A stretch of 64,000 nt of DNA. Source: Aphis gossypii. Taxonomy: Eukaryota > Arthropoda > Insecta > Hemiptera > Aphididae. Positions 40,891 through 53,500 of this stretch are shown one piece after another (the first letter of the stretch is position 1; every line of letters starts with the position of its first letter). The notes below the pieces were generated by a model that was not told the DNA's origin, did not search any database, and worked only from the letters and a program-made list of their open reading frames with translations. The DNA is taken from assembly GCF_020184175.1 (NCBI RefSeq), contig NC_065531.1, positions 61,830,806 to 61,894,805 on the forward strand. The letters are read 5' to 3'. The position numbers and the translations under genes were made by a program.

Positions 40891-41814
40891 AAAATAACCA
40901 AAAATCATAAATATAAATTTAAAAAAATTTTACTATACAAATTTTAGTCTAATTTATATATCTAACAATATTAAACCAAAAAAAAAAAAAATAGTACACA
41001 ATATTATATTATTACCATTTAACATACATACATAAAGTATTAAGGCACACCTTCTAGCATAAACTAACGTAATTTATATGTTTCTTTACTGTTTTTTAAA
41101 ATTTCAATAATCGAATGTTTAATTCGATCACTAATTATTTTTTTATAGCGTGCGTATTATTAATCATATTATACGACTTTGTACGGCGACTAACAACAAA
41201 TATTAATTCTTAAAATATTATTACGGAAACTCAAAATAATACCAATAACACAAATATTAGTTGTGCGAAGTTTCTATTGTATTTATAAAACCACCTAGTA
41301 CAATAAAGATAACACCAGTTTATTAAGACGTATAGTATATATATATGAAGCTAATAAAGTTTTGAGGAAGTTATCCCCGATAAAATAGTTTTAAATCATT
41401 TTGGAGTGCCCGCAATATGGAGTGCCCGCAATAAAGTACCGTACGCACGTCATGTAGAGGTGTACCTATGCTGTAAAATATATTGTACAATGTATACAAC
41501 ATAAGTCATTAATTAGTGGAAAATAGGTATGTTCATGGTTACATCACATGTGTAATTTGTTTGTAAGTACCAAACGACAACACGTTTGCCATACCTATTT
41601 GAAATGTCATTTTCCTGCACCTTAGGGGTGTAAATCGATTATTTCGATAATCGTTATTTCACGTAAATACCAAAAAAAAAAACGAATCCACATTCAAAAA
41701 ACGGCACCGGCCAACCCATCACTTTTTGTAAAAATTGTGGATACTGTTCGTTGTTCAACTCTGTAAAAACCGAAAAGGGGCCACCTAGTCCATTGTTTCG
41801 GTATAACATAATTA

Positions 41815-41881
41815 ATGAAACATAGCATAGACCTTATACTAATATATATATTTATATAGGTATAAGGTCTATGAAACATAG
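41815..41881. repeat. Perfect hairpin between 11-bp direct repeats
   Basis: Arms CATAGACCTTATAC (41826-41839) and GTATAAGGTCTATG (41860-41873) are perfect inverted copies with a 20-bp AT loop. The 11-bp sequence ATGAAACATAG occurs on both sides, at 41815-41825 and 41871-41881. Confidence 0.7.
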
Positions 41882-42751
41882 AAATCAAAAATCGTACACA
41901 GCAGTGCCATCTGGGGGCTAAAAAATTTGTCAACGTTTAATGTTGGAGATTTTATGGCCATTCTCGTTAATTGACTGCAGCTGTTGCTATCTTCCGCACC
42001 AATTTAGTTATAAATAACTGGATTGACAATATTTACTATTTTCAAAGAAAAATTAAAATTATTATTATATTGTGGAATTTGATTTGGAAATATTATCGAC
42101 ACTAAATTGAATTTTTTTACTATAAATGGTGTACCAATAATCTTACATCTGCAGTTCGAGTTTTAGTATTTAACTTTTTTGTTTTTTTTTTTTTTTTTTA
42201 TTTGTTACTTTATTTTCAAAATTAAAATAACTTAATTTAATATTTAACATGCATACTTTCCCTATTCGTCGTTGATATTTATAGATTACAAACCGAGTAT
42301 AAAGTTATTGATATACTAGTCAAACACATAAACTGTTGAATTATAACAATAGGCTCTACTAGAGAGCCTTATAATATAATATAATATATAATAGGATCTA
42401 CTATTGATGTTTAATGCATATTATAGTGATAAATTATTTTTAATAATAATTCAACAAGATTTAAGGACTCTTATTTTAACATATAAAATAAATTGAACAA
42501 TAGACAGTTTTTATGTTAACCTATTCATTTTCTGTACATACTTAAAATTGAAACACAAATATAATATGATTTATAAATTTTTAAATAACACTGCTGTTTC
42601 AAAAACAGTAAAAAATAAAGTTACATTTATAAAACTTAACTAATAATTAAATATTTAAATACAAAATAATATAATACAATATTCAACTATAATAAATTAC
42701 AGAAATAAGAATAATAAATACTAAAAAAAAAAAAAAAAAATTAGAATGTGT

Positions 42752-44557
42752 TCACTGGAATTGGAAAATCTGTTTCAGATCATCTAATGTAATTTTAGAT
42801 GAAATCGCACTGGAACCCTCGAATAAATTTTTAGCAATTTGTAGCTTTTGTGACTGTATATTTAATATACGTGTTTCAATTGTATTAGCACATATAAATT
42901 TGTAAATATTAACTTGTTTTTTTTGGCCTACTCTGTATACTCTGTCACTAGCTTGCGCCTCCATTTGGGGGTTCCAATGAACATCCATAAGAAACAAATG
43001 GTTAGCCGCCATGAGGTTAAGGCCAACACCTCCAGCTTTCAGTGACAACAGTAAAATCTTTAAAGTAAGAAAACAAAATGTAAATACAAAACCTAATAAA
43101 ACAGTATGTCATTGGAATAAAATAATTTATACACCAAGTCAAAACTACTAAGTATTTATCATTATCTTTTTCAAAAATATAAAATCAACATATTCATAAT
43201 CACATTTTATTTATTTTCAATACATTAAAATTTAAAAATTGAATATTTTATTACTTGTGGTCCGCCGTTGGGATTATCAAAATCTTTAATGATTTTATTC
43301 CTTTTTAAAATAGGAATTGTGCCAGAAAACATTTCCATTTTCACATCATAGCGAGACAAGTTTTCTCTAATCAAATAGAGAAAACTTGGCCATTGTGAAA
43401 CAATTATTGCTTTTTCATTATTGCCATTCAAAACTTTCTCATTTATCAAATCACAAATCTTTTTTATCTATGAAAATAATTTAATAATATATATAAAAAT
43501 TTCTGCTGTTCGTATTTATATAATAAAACTACATTATGTATAATGATAACATTCTGGATATTGTACCTTAGAGGATATCCAAGATTTTTCAAAAATTTTA
43601 TTGTCATTATATAGCTCAGGATTTTTCTTAGCTGGTTCTTCGTTTAGTGTAAGGCAACTCATAAGTCTTGATAAGTCAATAATACTTGGAAAGTTAACTA
43701 TTCTAGTGTCTTCATTACAATATGAATCACTATTAGTTAAATTACATTCACTAACTTCATTAAAATCTTCCGGGATATTCTCCACATCTTTAATATTATC
43801 TTCAGTTATAGGCTAAAAACAATTAAAGAAAAGCAGATGTTAATTAAATTTATTTCAAATTTAATTTAAATATTAATACTACATACTCCCTTAATCAAAA
43901 CTGGATGACAGCAAATTTGTCTCAGTCTCAAAAGCAACACCAGTATGTGATAAGTTTGTATTTCATCTATATTCTTAAACTTTCTGAACAACTTAAGTAA
44001 TTCTGGGTGATCTTTGAAGATTTTGTCTTTATCTTGACTTTCTTCTATAAATATATAACTAATTTATTAAATATTATAAATATTCAAATATATTAAGTTT
44101 ATACATATGTAAAGAACATGTTGTAAAGAATATTACAAATATATGAATAAAATTATACTTAATTTTAATTTTTTTTTACAAAATACCTTGAAAATATTGA
44201 ACTTTACATTGTACTTTGATACTAGAGTCAAATACTTTTTCTTTTGCTGCTCTATCATACAGATATGTAGCAAAAAGATTACTGGAAAAATAAATAACCT
44301 TTATCACTATTTCATATTATTGGTCCATCAAACTAGAATTTTGATTATTACCTTGAGAATTGAAGTAATTTTTCATATGCATTTCGTTCTTCTTTTGATA
44401 ATTCAATTTCAATTTCATGGACAGTTTTAGTAGGTATTTTGAAAGTCGTATACTTGGAGAGTTCTTGTTTTGTTCGACGAAGCATTAATGTTCTCACGAT
44501 CAGGGATAACCTATGTTGCCCAGCAACATCGTTATTTCCAACCCACCTTTTCCACAC
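42752..44557 (-). CDS. ATPase gene exons: end of N lobe and helicase C lobe
   Basis: Exons 44557-44352 (VWKRWVGNNDVAG, RTLMLRRTKQELSKY), 44281-44187, 44044-43887 (LLRLRQICCHPVLIKG), 43812-43567 (acidic insert, ends SSK), 43467-43255 (motif IV, AIIVSQW) and 43057-42752 (motif V LKAGGVGLNLMAANHLFLMD, motif VI QASDRVYRVGQ). The gene ends ITLDDLKQIFQFQ with TGA at 42754-42752. The Arg residues in DRVYRVGQ are the conserved arginine finger region. All introns are GT-AG. The donor of 43467-43255 is CAA|GTAATA, phase 0. Confidence 0.92.
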
Positions 44558-47500
44558 CTTAAATATTAAAAAATTTAGTTTTATTATAACCACAAATGAC
44601 TAATCACAAATTCACATAAAAATTATCTTTAAAAAGGTGAGCAAAGCGAGTTCTACTCTACTGGTACATTATGGGTCTAGTAATTAACTCTAATGGGTAT
44701 GTTGAATTTGAATTTAATGATATATCATTGTACACAAAAAGTAATTTTTAGCAGAGATGGACTATTAGTCTACAATCAATATACAATACAATATACAAAA
44801 GTATATTTCATGTTGTGTTTTTTGAAATTACTATTAAATAAATTTAAGATCATAGTGTGTATAAAATGTAATAATATACATTAAAAGGTTTAATCTCCAA
44901 ATTATGTTTTTGAACTATAATAAATAATATATATCATTATATTTATGGTTTTAATATATTATTTTGGGAAAATCTTAAGTTAAATTGTTCTAAAAAAAAA
45001 AATTATGCTTATGTTTTTAAAACTACTTATGAAGAACTTTATCATATATTCAATTTTCAATTTTATATAAAAAGAATAATTGTTATGAATTTTTTGAACT
45101 ACAAATAATTTTAAAAATACTGAGATTCGTACAAACAATACAGACTATACTGTGGTCACCGAAAGTCCAGGACTACGTGATGGATGAAAATTTTTAGTTC
45201 CATCTACTACTAGACTTAAAGGCTATGGTCTACCTACTTAACATGTATTCCTTTTGTGGGGAAAAATTATACAATGTGTAATTTAGTCATGAAAAGGGAA
45301 TTTTTGATAAAACTCGCTTTCATGCCATTTGCACGTGCAAAGTGATCCTGGTCTCTTGGCGAATTAAATAAAAAATTAACATCATTATGAAAAATCATAC
45401 ATTTATCATTTCGCTTAGAATATCTAAAATACCAACTGTTTTGTTTAATTTTGTTGTCTATATGAAGACTCAATAATAATTAATAATGTGTTCACATAAA
45501 AAGTATTAAAATTCGATTATAATGTGCAATGTATACTGAAATTGTTTAAACATATTGTCTGTCCAGTAAGAGAACGCGCCGATTCTGCGCATCCTCCTGC
45601 ATCTCCCTGCTATATAAACCGGTTTTCTATGGCAGGGTGACTTTGGGGATGAGCAGAAAAACCGATTTTAGTAGGCCCCAAACACATTCTCTCACTGGAT
45701 AGATTATAGGTAGTTTTTATTATTATTATTTATTTAAATAAATAATTTACAAAAACATATTTTTATACTTACATCCCAATCATCAAATGGATGACAACGA
45801 ATAAATTTTAGAAGAGTGAAGAAATCAGCTCCTTTATTATGAATCGGTGTTCCTGTTATAGCCCACCGATACATAGACGTCATATTACATACGGCTAAAG
45901 ACGTTTGTGTCTTTTTATTTCTAATTTGATGAGCCTCATCCAATATGATTCGCCTCCATTTAATATGAAATAATGGACTCTGTAATTATTAAGATTATTA
46001 TCTAAAATCAATTTTTTATAATTTTTACAAAATGTTTGCTAACAGAATTTTGTTGTTTTTTATAGTCCCACATTATTATGCTATATGATGTCATTACAAC
46101 ATCATTTTTTGCCAATTCTATGGCAGCTATATTTCTATTTATTCCATAATATTGGCCAACTTTTAACAATCCTGGTTTCAATTTGGTAGTAAACTCATTT
46201 TGCCATTGACTCAATAAAGATGCCGGACAAACAATCAAAGTCCCACCAATTATATCTACAAAAACATAATTAACACTAAACAGTATAAAAAATAACATAA
46301 TTTTTTTCTAAGTGGATAAATATCTAATATCTTTAAAAAAAAAATAATTGATAAGTTAACTTTCCAAATTTCACTAAAATATTAATTCAATAAAATGTTA
46401 CCATCATTACTTCTGTTGTCAATAGATACTATTGGTAATAAACTTTCTTGTTGTTTTTCTTTCAAAACTAACGATATCATAGACAATGTTTTACCCAAAC
46501 CCATGTCATCCGCTATAATATAATATAATCAATTTATTATAATATTATAAGTAAATCATTACCAATTTTTTTTTGCATATATTATGTACCTAAAATTCCA
46601 CCACGTGGCTTTTGACTTTCTCTCCAAATTAACCAAGCAATGGCATGCTTTTGATGTGGCATGAGAGACACAACTAACCCTTCTGGGTCTTCCATTAATA
46701 CGCCAGATGATGGACATGTATCTAAAGACTTATGTAAAACCTCTAAGACATCTAATGTCATTGTTTGTTGAGTTAAATAGGTGCACAAAGCTGAAATACC
46801 AAAATTATTACATTAATATTACTATACATTAATTTAATATTATGGGAATAAGTAAAAATATATTGCCTTTTTCACCCATAGCATGGATATTAATATTGGC
46901 AGCTGCTTTTTTTGTTAATGCACTTCGTGAATTAGTAGATTTTGCTAAAGATTGAGATATATAAGGTAATGTAACTGTTTCATTCACATCCAATTTCTCA
47001 TCAAATTCATTAAATAGTTTTTCATTCTTAATAATTTTTTCTAAATATATTTTTTTGTCAATCTCGTCTAAGAAAAAACAATTAAATTATTAATTCAAGT
47101 TTATATTGTATAACTTATCAGATATTTTAATAGATAATATGTACAAATTAAATTACCTTGATCTACATCAGAACTACAAGATTGAAATGTATTTAGTTTA
47201 GCTATCTCCTCCTTACTATTGAATTTTGGTATTGTTTCAGATTCATTATTTTTATAAGATTTTTGAGACTTATTGATAGTCTGATGTGTATTAGACTTAG
47301 AAATTGATTTTTTTTCATTGTTTTGTATATGGCTTTTATTTGAATCTTCTAAATTTTTTTGCTCATTAAATTTATCTGCAAATAATTAATTTTTGTTTTA
47401 TTATTGGTAAATTGTTTTATAAATATAGTAAAATGTATGTAAGGCACTCTTTGTAGGACCAGCTCAAAAGAGCTTCTTATACAATAATTAAAAAAAACTT

Positions 47501-50500
47501 AGGTGGTTAAAATAGTGAATTTATTTATTTATTAAAGTACAATAAATATGTATTATTTATTATTAAATTATTATGTGTTATGAACTGACAACTAATCAAA
47601 AGAACAGCTTCAACAATTAGAGAGAGGAAAACAGATCATTGTAACTAGTAACTAGTGGTTTTTACATTAACAAGTACAAAAAAAAAATGACTAGGGATAA
47701 GCAAAAACCAGCATATTCAGCAAAAAATAATCTAAAGTAAGAGCAACTTAAACACATTTTACTGTACAAGTTGATTGTACCAAATGCTTTAATTCACCTG
47801 GGTCTATACACATATCAGATTGAATTATATTAATAACAGCTGAGTCATTAATACTGGGTATTATATTGTTAGCAGTAATTTTCACATTCGAATCATTTAA
47901 AATTTCCAACTTATCAGTATCAGGATTTGTTTCACAACATTCAATATCATTTTTAAGTATAGAAACTTCAGAATTATCACGTGAAATTTGTTTCTTAGAC
48001 ATGCTTGTACTTAAAATCTATAAAATAAATCAATTCATTCATGTTTAACACATTTAAAACTTATTATGATACAATGATATTACCTTAGCATACTGATGAT
48101 CACGACTAGGTGAATAAATTAATGAAACTGGAGTTTCCATAACATTACTTAAGTTATTACAACTTTCAGAAGCAGAAGATGAATCTTGAATTTTTGAATT
48201 ATTTTCAAATAATTTTTGTTCATTATTAATAGAATTGGATGCAATCAATTTGTCTTGGTTTTTAACAAAAACGCTAAAAATTGTATCAAATAACACAATT
48301 AATAATTGCAAATAAAAAAGTAAGACATCTATAACTTAGTTTCAAACATATATTTTGCTATAAAAATATAGCTTATTTTATTAATACAAAGTAGAAAGAG
48401 ATAAGCAAATAGATATATAACCAGCTATATTGTTTGGGATGTATGAAATTTGAATTTAATAATAAATCATTTAAATCATTGTATATTAAAAACAATTCTG
48501 AGAGGAGACAGTCTATCAGTATATCACTAAGTACTAAACTATTAGTATTATATATATTATATTATTGTTATTAACTTTTGAGTAAATATCACCTAAGAGT
48601 ATAAATAAATTCATGGATACATAAATTATATCTTAAAATTAATCTATTTATTTTGAAAATATCATTACGTGTAGTGAAATTCATAATACATGTTGAAGTC
48701 CTCATAAATATTTTTTTTTGAATCATAACAAAATAACTAACATTTTTATTCAATATTACAATATGTAATTTTTCAATATTTTAGTAATATTTTAATATTT
48801 AAAAAACTACATTGTTTATAGTCTATCGTCACTGTTTTGTGACACTGTGCAATTTATAAAAACAAGTCCCCTCCTCTTAACATGTGACAACAAAAAATAA
48901 TTGCTATAATATTATTTTTATTTTTATTATTAGCAAAACTGGAATTTGAATTTATTGTTAGTAAATACTTTCTTAATTTGAAATATTTTTAAGTGTGAAT
49001 ATCCAAAAAAGTCAAAAATTTAAATTTAATCAATCATACAAAATGTAAATAATCTTTCAGTTTTTTTTTTTTTTTGAAAAACTTCAAGTAAATCTTAATT
49101 ATAAGGTATATTGTGTATTGAATTCAATTTTCAAGGTACTAAATTTTGAATTGAACTAAAAAAATATTTATTCACTCTGATGTTTTTAACAATTTTTTTA
49201 AAAATATTGACAATATTGTAAATGATATTCAATTATTATTGATTGCTGTGAGGATATGATGAACTTTCTATAATTCTATTACATTTTTAAACTTTTTTAT
49301 TTTGAAAACTATATTATTATTCATGAAAAGTAATAAAAAGTAAATAAAAAAATATGAATATTAAATAGGTAATATAACTAATAATTAATAAAATAAAAAC
49401 ATACAAACCTAACTTAACCTAACCTATAACTAGTATGTTGATACTAATTCCTTAAGAATATTTTATGAACATTATAAGTCTACATTTATTAATTTATTAC
49501 AATAAAACAAAATTTATTTTGTGAAAAAGTGATTTTGAGCAATAATTCCTATTTTTCTTTTAATTTTTTTTTCTCCTGATTATTTTTAAAAATAATGGGA
49601 ATATTTACTTTTGACTCTCTAAGAGTACAAACTGGATACAATTTTCTATCAAAAACTAATACTTGAGATCAAACCATTTGTATTACTATTGTTATTCTAT
49701 AATATATTATAACATATACACATATAAACAATTATCAATGTAAAACTATTACATTCATTAAAACAAAGTAGCAAGGAAAAATGAAAATAAAAATTTACAT
49801 AATTAAATTCTCATATTTCATTTCATAGCTAATGAATAATATTTTTTATCTCAGCAGTTCTAAAAAACTGTTGTTACCCCTATAGTCTTGCAAAGGCAGC
49901 TTAATTTAACACAAGCTCTAGTGTGTAGTGAAATTGAACTAATTTTTAAACACAAACTTTCTTACAAGTACTTTATAGCAACCTTTTTTATTAAAATATA
50001 TACAAAAATGTATCTATAGAATATATTACCAATTATCTATTGAAGAATCTTTTTCAAAAGACAACAATACATTATCTTCTTCATCCGAGTTTTCAATGCT
50101 GCTAATGTCACAGTCATAGAAATATTTAACATTGTCCTCATAATCTTTAGCAGAACTAGAACTTAATAAAAAAAAAAAAAACAATTAGTAAACTAGAAGT
50201 TTAGGTTTCACAAATGCATAAAATTTATAATTTAAGTACCTAATGGATATTATATAATAATCTATTTCAACTCTCTTTTAATGGTTCTAAATATTATTAC
50301 TCGAGGACACATGAAAATTAATAACTTTACAGGTTATACCAGCGGTTCCCAACCCATGGGCTGCAAGAAGCACGGTAATGGGCCATGAATAATATAATAT
50401 TAAATATTATATATATTTAAAATAATATTATTATAAATTTTTATTTCATATTCAATAATATTTTATCAATATTAACTACAGTGTATAATAAGTGTAAGGT

Positions 50501-53500
50501 ATCGAACGTTTAAGGTTTGAATGTAGTTTTATCTCATATAATAAATATTTTATAATTATAATACACATTATATAGGTGTGCTATTATAATGGGCCTAAAA
50601 GATCTTTTTTACAAAATTAGTGGTCTGCACAACTAAAATGGTTGGGAACAACTGGGTTATATTATAAATTATTTTACTCAAATAAATTAAAAAACAAATG
50701 TTTCCAATAATTATACAGATATAATATTACAGATAAAATAATCTAGTTACAGTATAAATATAAGAAAAGTTGTCGCAAGTGGGTACCGTTCTGCTATACA
50801 GTAGGTATAAATGGGTTACTGTAATGGAAGGTATTAAATATTAAATTTAAATTCAATGAGTTAATATAATTATATACATATATATATATATCTGAAAAAT
50901 GATTCTGAACAGAGAATAAATGTCAGCTTAGAATACTTATATTACTATTAATAAAATGATAGCCAGTATGTTGAGGACCCGGACATTTTGGCATGGCCCG
51001 TTTAGCATAAACTATTTTAGGATAGATTAATTTAGCAATATTATTTAGTATTTACAATAATATTTTATTTTTATAAAAATAAAATAAATAAAAAAATTGA
51101 ACATGTATAATACAATACACTTTTTTAAAACTTAATGGTAATTATTGTTACCTTTAATGAAAAAAATCATTATTCATAGATTACCCGCAGGATTTGCTTA
51201 TCTGTAAATATCCTGCCACTCTATTCCACAGACAATCAAGAGTACACTTTATATGCTATGCTAGAACTTAAAGCTAAAATAGTCCAATTGTGGCCACGCC
51301 GAGATGTCCTAGATCGGGTATGTTGAGATAATAATATTGAGATTATGATGAATTTCATCAAAATTTGAAATTTAAATGCTTTTTAAAAAAAATCAAGCCT
51401 ATGTATTTTTAATATTTTTTAACTGCTATTATAACAATTTTTGAGAAACATTGTATTAAATATTTAAGTTTTTTAATCAAACAAAAAATGTTTTATCAAC
51501 AATAATTAAAAAAAAGTCGAATTTTTCTTATGCTTATAAATAATTTAAACAATTTTATGGTATATAGATAATGCCAATACAAACATTCGGAGAAAAGTTA
51601 ATGAACCTAACCTAATCTAACCTTGGTTATTATTTATTTATTTATTGTTTTATTCAAAAACACTTTTATGTAAAAATTTTCAATTTTCCTTAATTTTTTT
51701 TGATTGTTTATCCCAATTACTAAATAAAAAATACTAACGATTTGTTTTCCTACCAGAAAAGTTACTGGAATCAAAAATTAAATCATTTTTATTGTCTTAA
51801 TAGGTGATATAAAAAAAATAATAACAATTTTATATAATTTTAAAATCAATACATTCCTTACTATGTTCAGAATCTAAAATTAATTTATAATATTTGAATT
51901 CCTATAGGTAATCAATGTATTAAAATAATATTATTTGTAGTTGTTGGCTTAGAAACAACAATTCATAAACTATATAATCTTTATCAATAAATTGTATTAT
52001 ATCTTTTTCAACAATTAGATATATTCAAGATTAACTTGATTTATTTGTGAGTACAGAAGAATTAATATAATTGTTATATTTCATAAGTAAGTATTATTAG
52101 AAATAAATATATCTATTTTCATCACTCCAATATTGATAAGTGTAGGTATAATTATTAAGAGGACATTATACCCACATGTGTTGTCCCTGTCTTACTAGCA
52201 TACATCATAGCAAATTTGCGTTTCACAGAACACATTTTTGATATTAGCTTTAATAATATTAGAGTAGATTTTTCCTATTATCAAATTTAAAGGTAAGAAT
52301 ATTATCCAACCAAATGTCATATACTTTTAAATATATTATAATTTTAAAGAGAATTATAGCTATGTAAAATATTACAACTTTAAAATGTACATAACTCACT
52401 TTAAAATGATAACATCAATAAACGCATAAAAATTCCTAGATAATATTGTTACCTTTAAATTAGATAATATGTATATTTACTATATTATTAAAGCTAACAT
52501 CACAAAATATGTTCTGTGAAATGCAAATTTGCTAAAAAGTATACAAGTAAGCAGTGGCAGTCAAACGGCGGGATTAACACTATTATAAACAGTATTTTAG
52601 TAAAAAGGCATTGTTAATTTTTATGTTTAAAAATACAGATTTTTATAGTGTTTATTAAAAAATCAGCTATATCCCCCGCCATTGTTAGTAAGACAGAGAC
52701 AACAGATGTGGATATAACGTCCTTAGATATCACATTTTTATTCAAAATTTATTTCTTATTATTTAAGAATAATTATAATATGTATGGGACAATGTTGTTT
52801 AAAATCATATGTATCTTAGATAATACAAAAATTATTTTTATTTTATTTTTTTAAAGGATTTTAAATTGTTAATGATTAACAACATTTAAGCTATAGTATA
52901 AAATATATAGGTACCCAGTAAGCGGTACCTAATACAAGTGTTAGTTATTATAAAAATATTTTATAAATTGCTACAATTAATTTAAATATATGTTTAATGA
53001 TTAGTATTCATTGCACTTAACGTAATTTAAGTACTTAACAGATTATTAAAATATTTATAATACATAAATAGGTGGAGAATATATAAAATAAAATAAATAG
53101 GTATAAAAAATTACCTCACAAAAGTATTGATTTTTTTAGATACTTCATTGAACTTTTTGTATTGAGGAACAAGTTCTGTATCACTGATATCATTTTGTAA
53201 ATTATTTAGGAATGGAGAAATAGACTTTTCATGTTCTTCACATTCTATTCCGTACTTCACCAAGTCCCTACCCGAAGGCATAAAGCCCAATGAATCATCT
53301 GAGTGTTCAGAATCATTATTGGAACTTTCCAAAATCCTTTTTGGCTAAATGGAAAAAAATAATATAATATTATTAATAACCCATGAGTACATAATATATC
53401 ATACAAGAAAATTATACTTACATCAGAAGAATTGAATGGCGAACTTCTGCAATAAAGAATAAAAACAAAATAAATACACAATAAACATACATAATACCAA

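Larger units (their letters stand above)
35990..42751. other. 3' region of slit and intergenic DNA between convergent genes
   Basis: AT-rich with no convincing gene on either strand. The slit 3' UTR probably occupies the left part. Candidate poly(A) signals in plus orientation are ATTAAA at 36084 and AATAAA at about 38404, but neither is proven. The right part must hold the 3' UTR of the minus-strand ATPase gene. Contains (ATT)n at about 36344-36374, a T run at 37365-37380, a TAC repeat near 38190, a pogo-like end at 40818 and a hairpin at 41826. Confidence 0.6.
50162..53114 (-). other. 2.95-kb intron of ATPase gene, transposon-rich
   Basis: Contains a hAT-like element (50340-50654) and a foldback element (52160-52723). 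The remainder is AT-rich with no coding signal. Confidence 0.6.
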
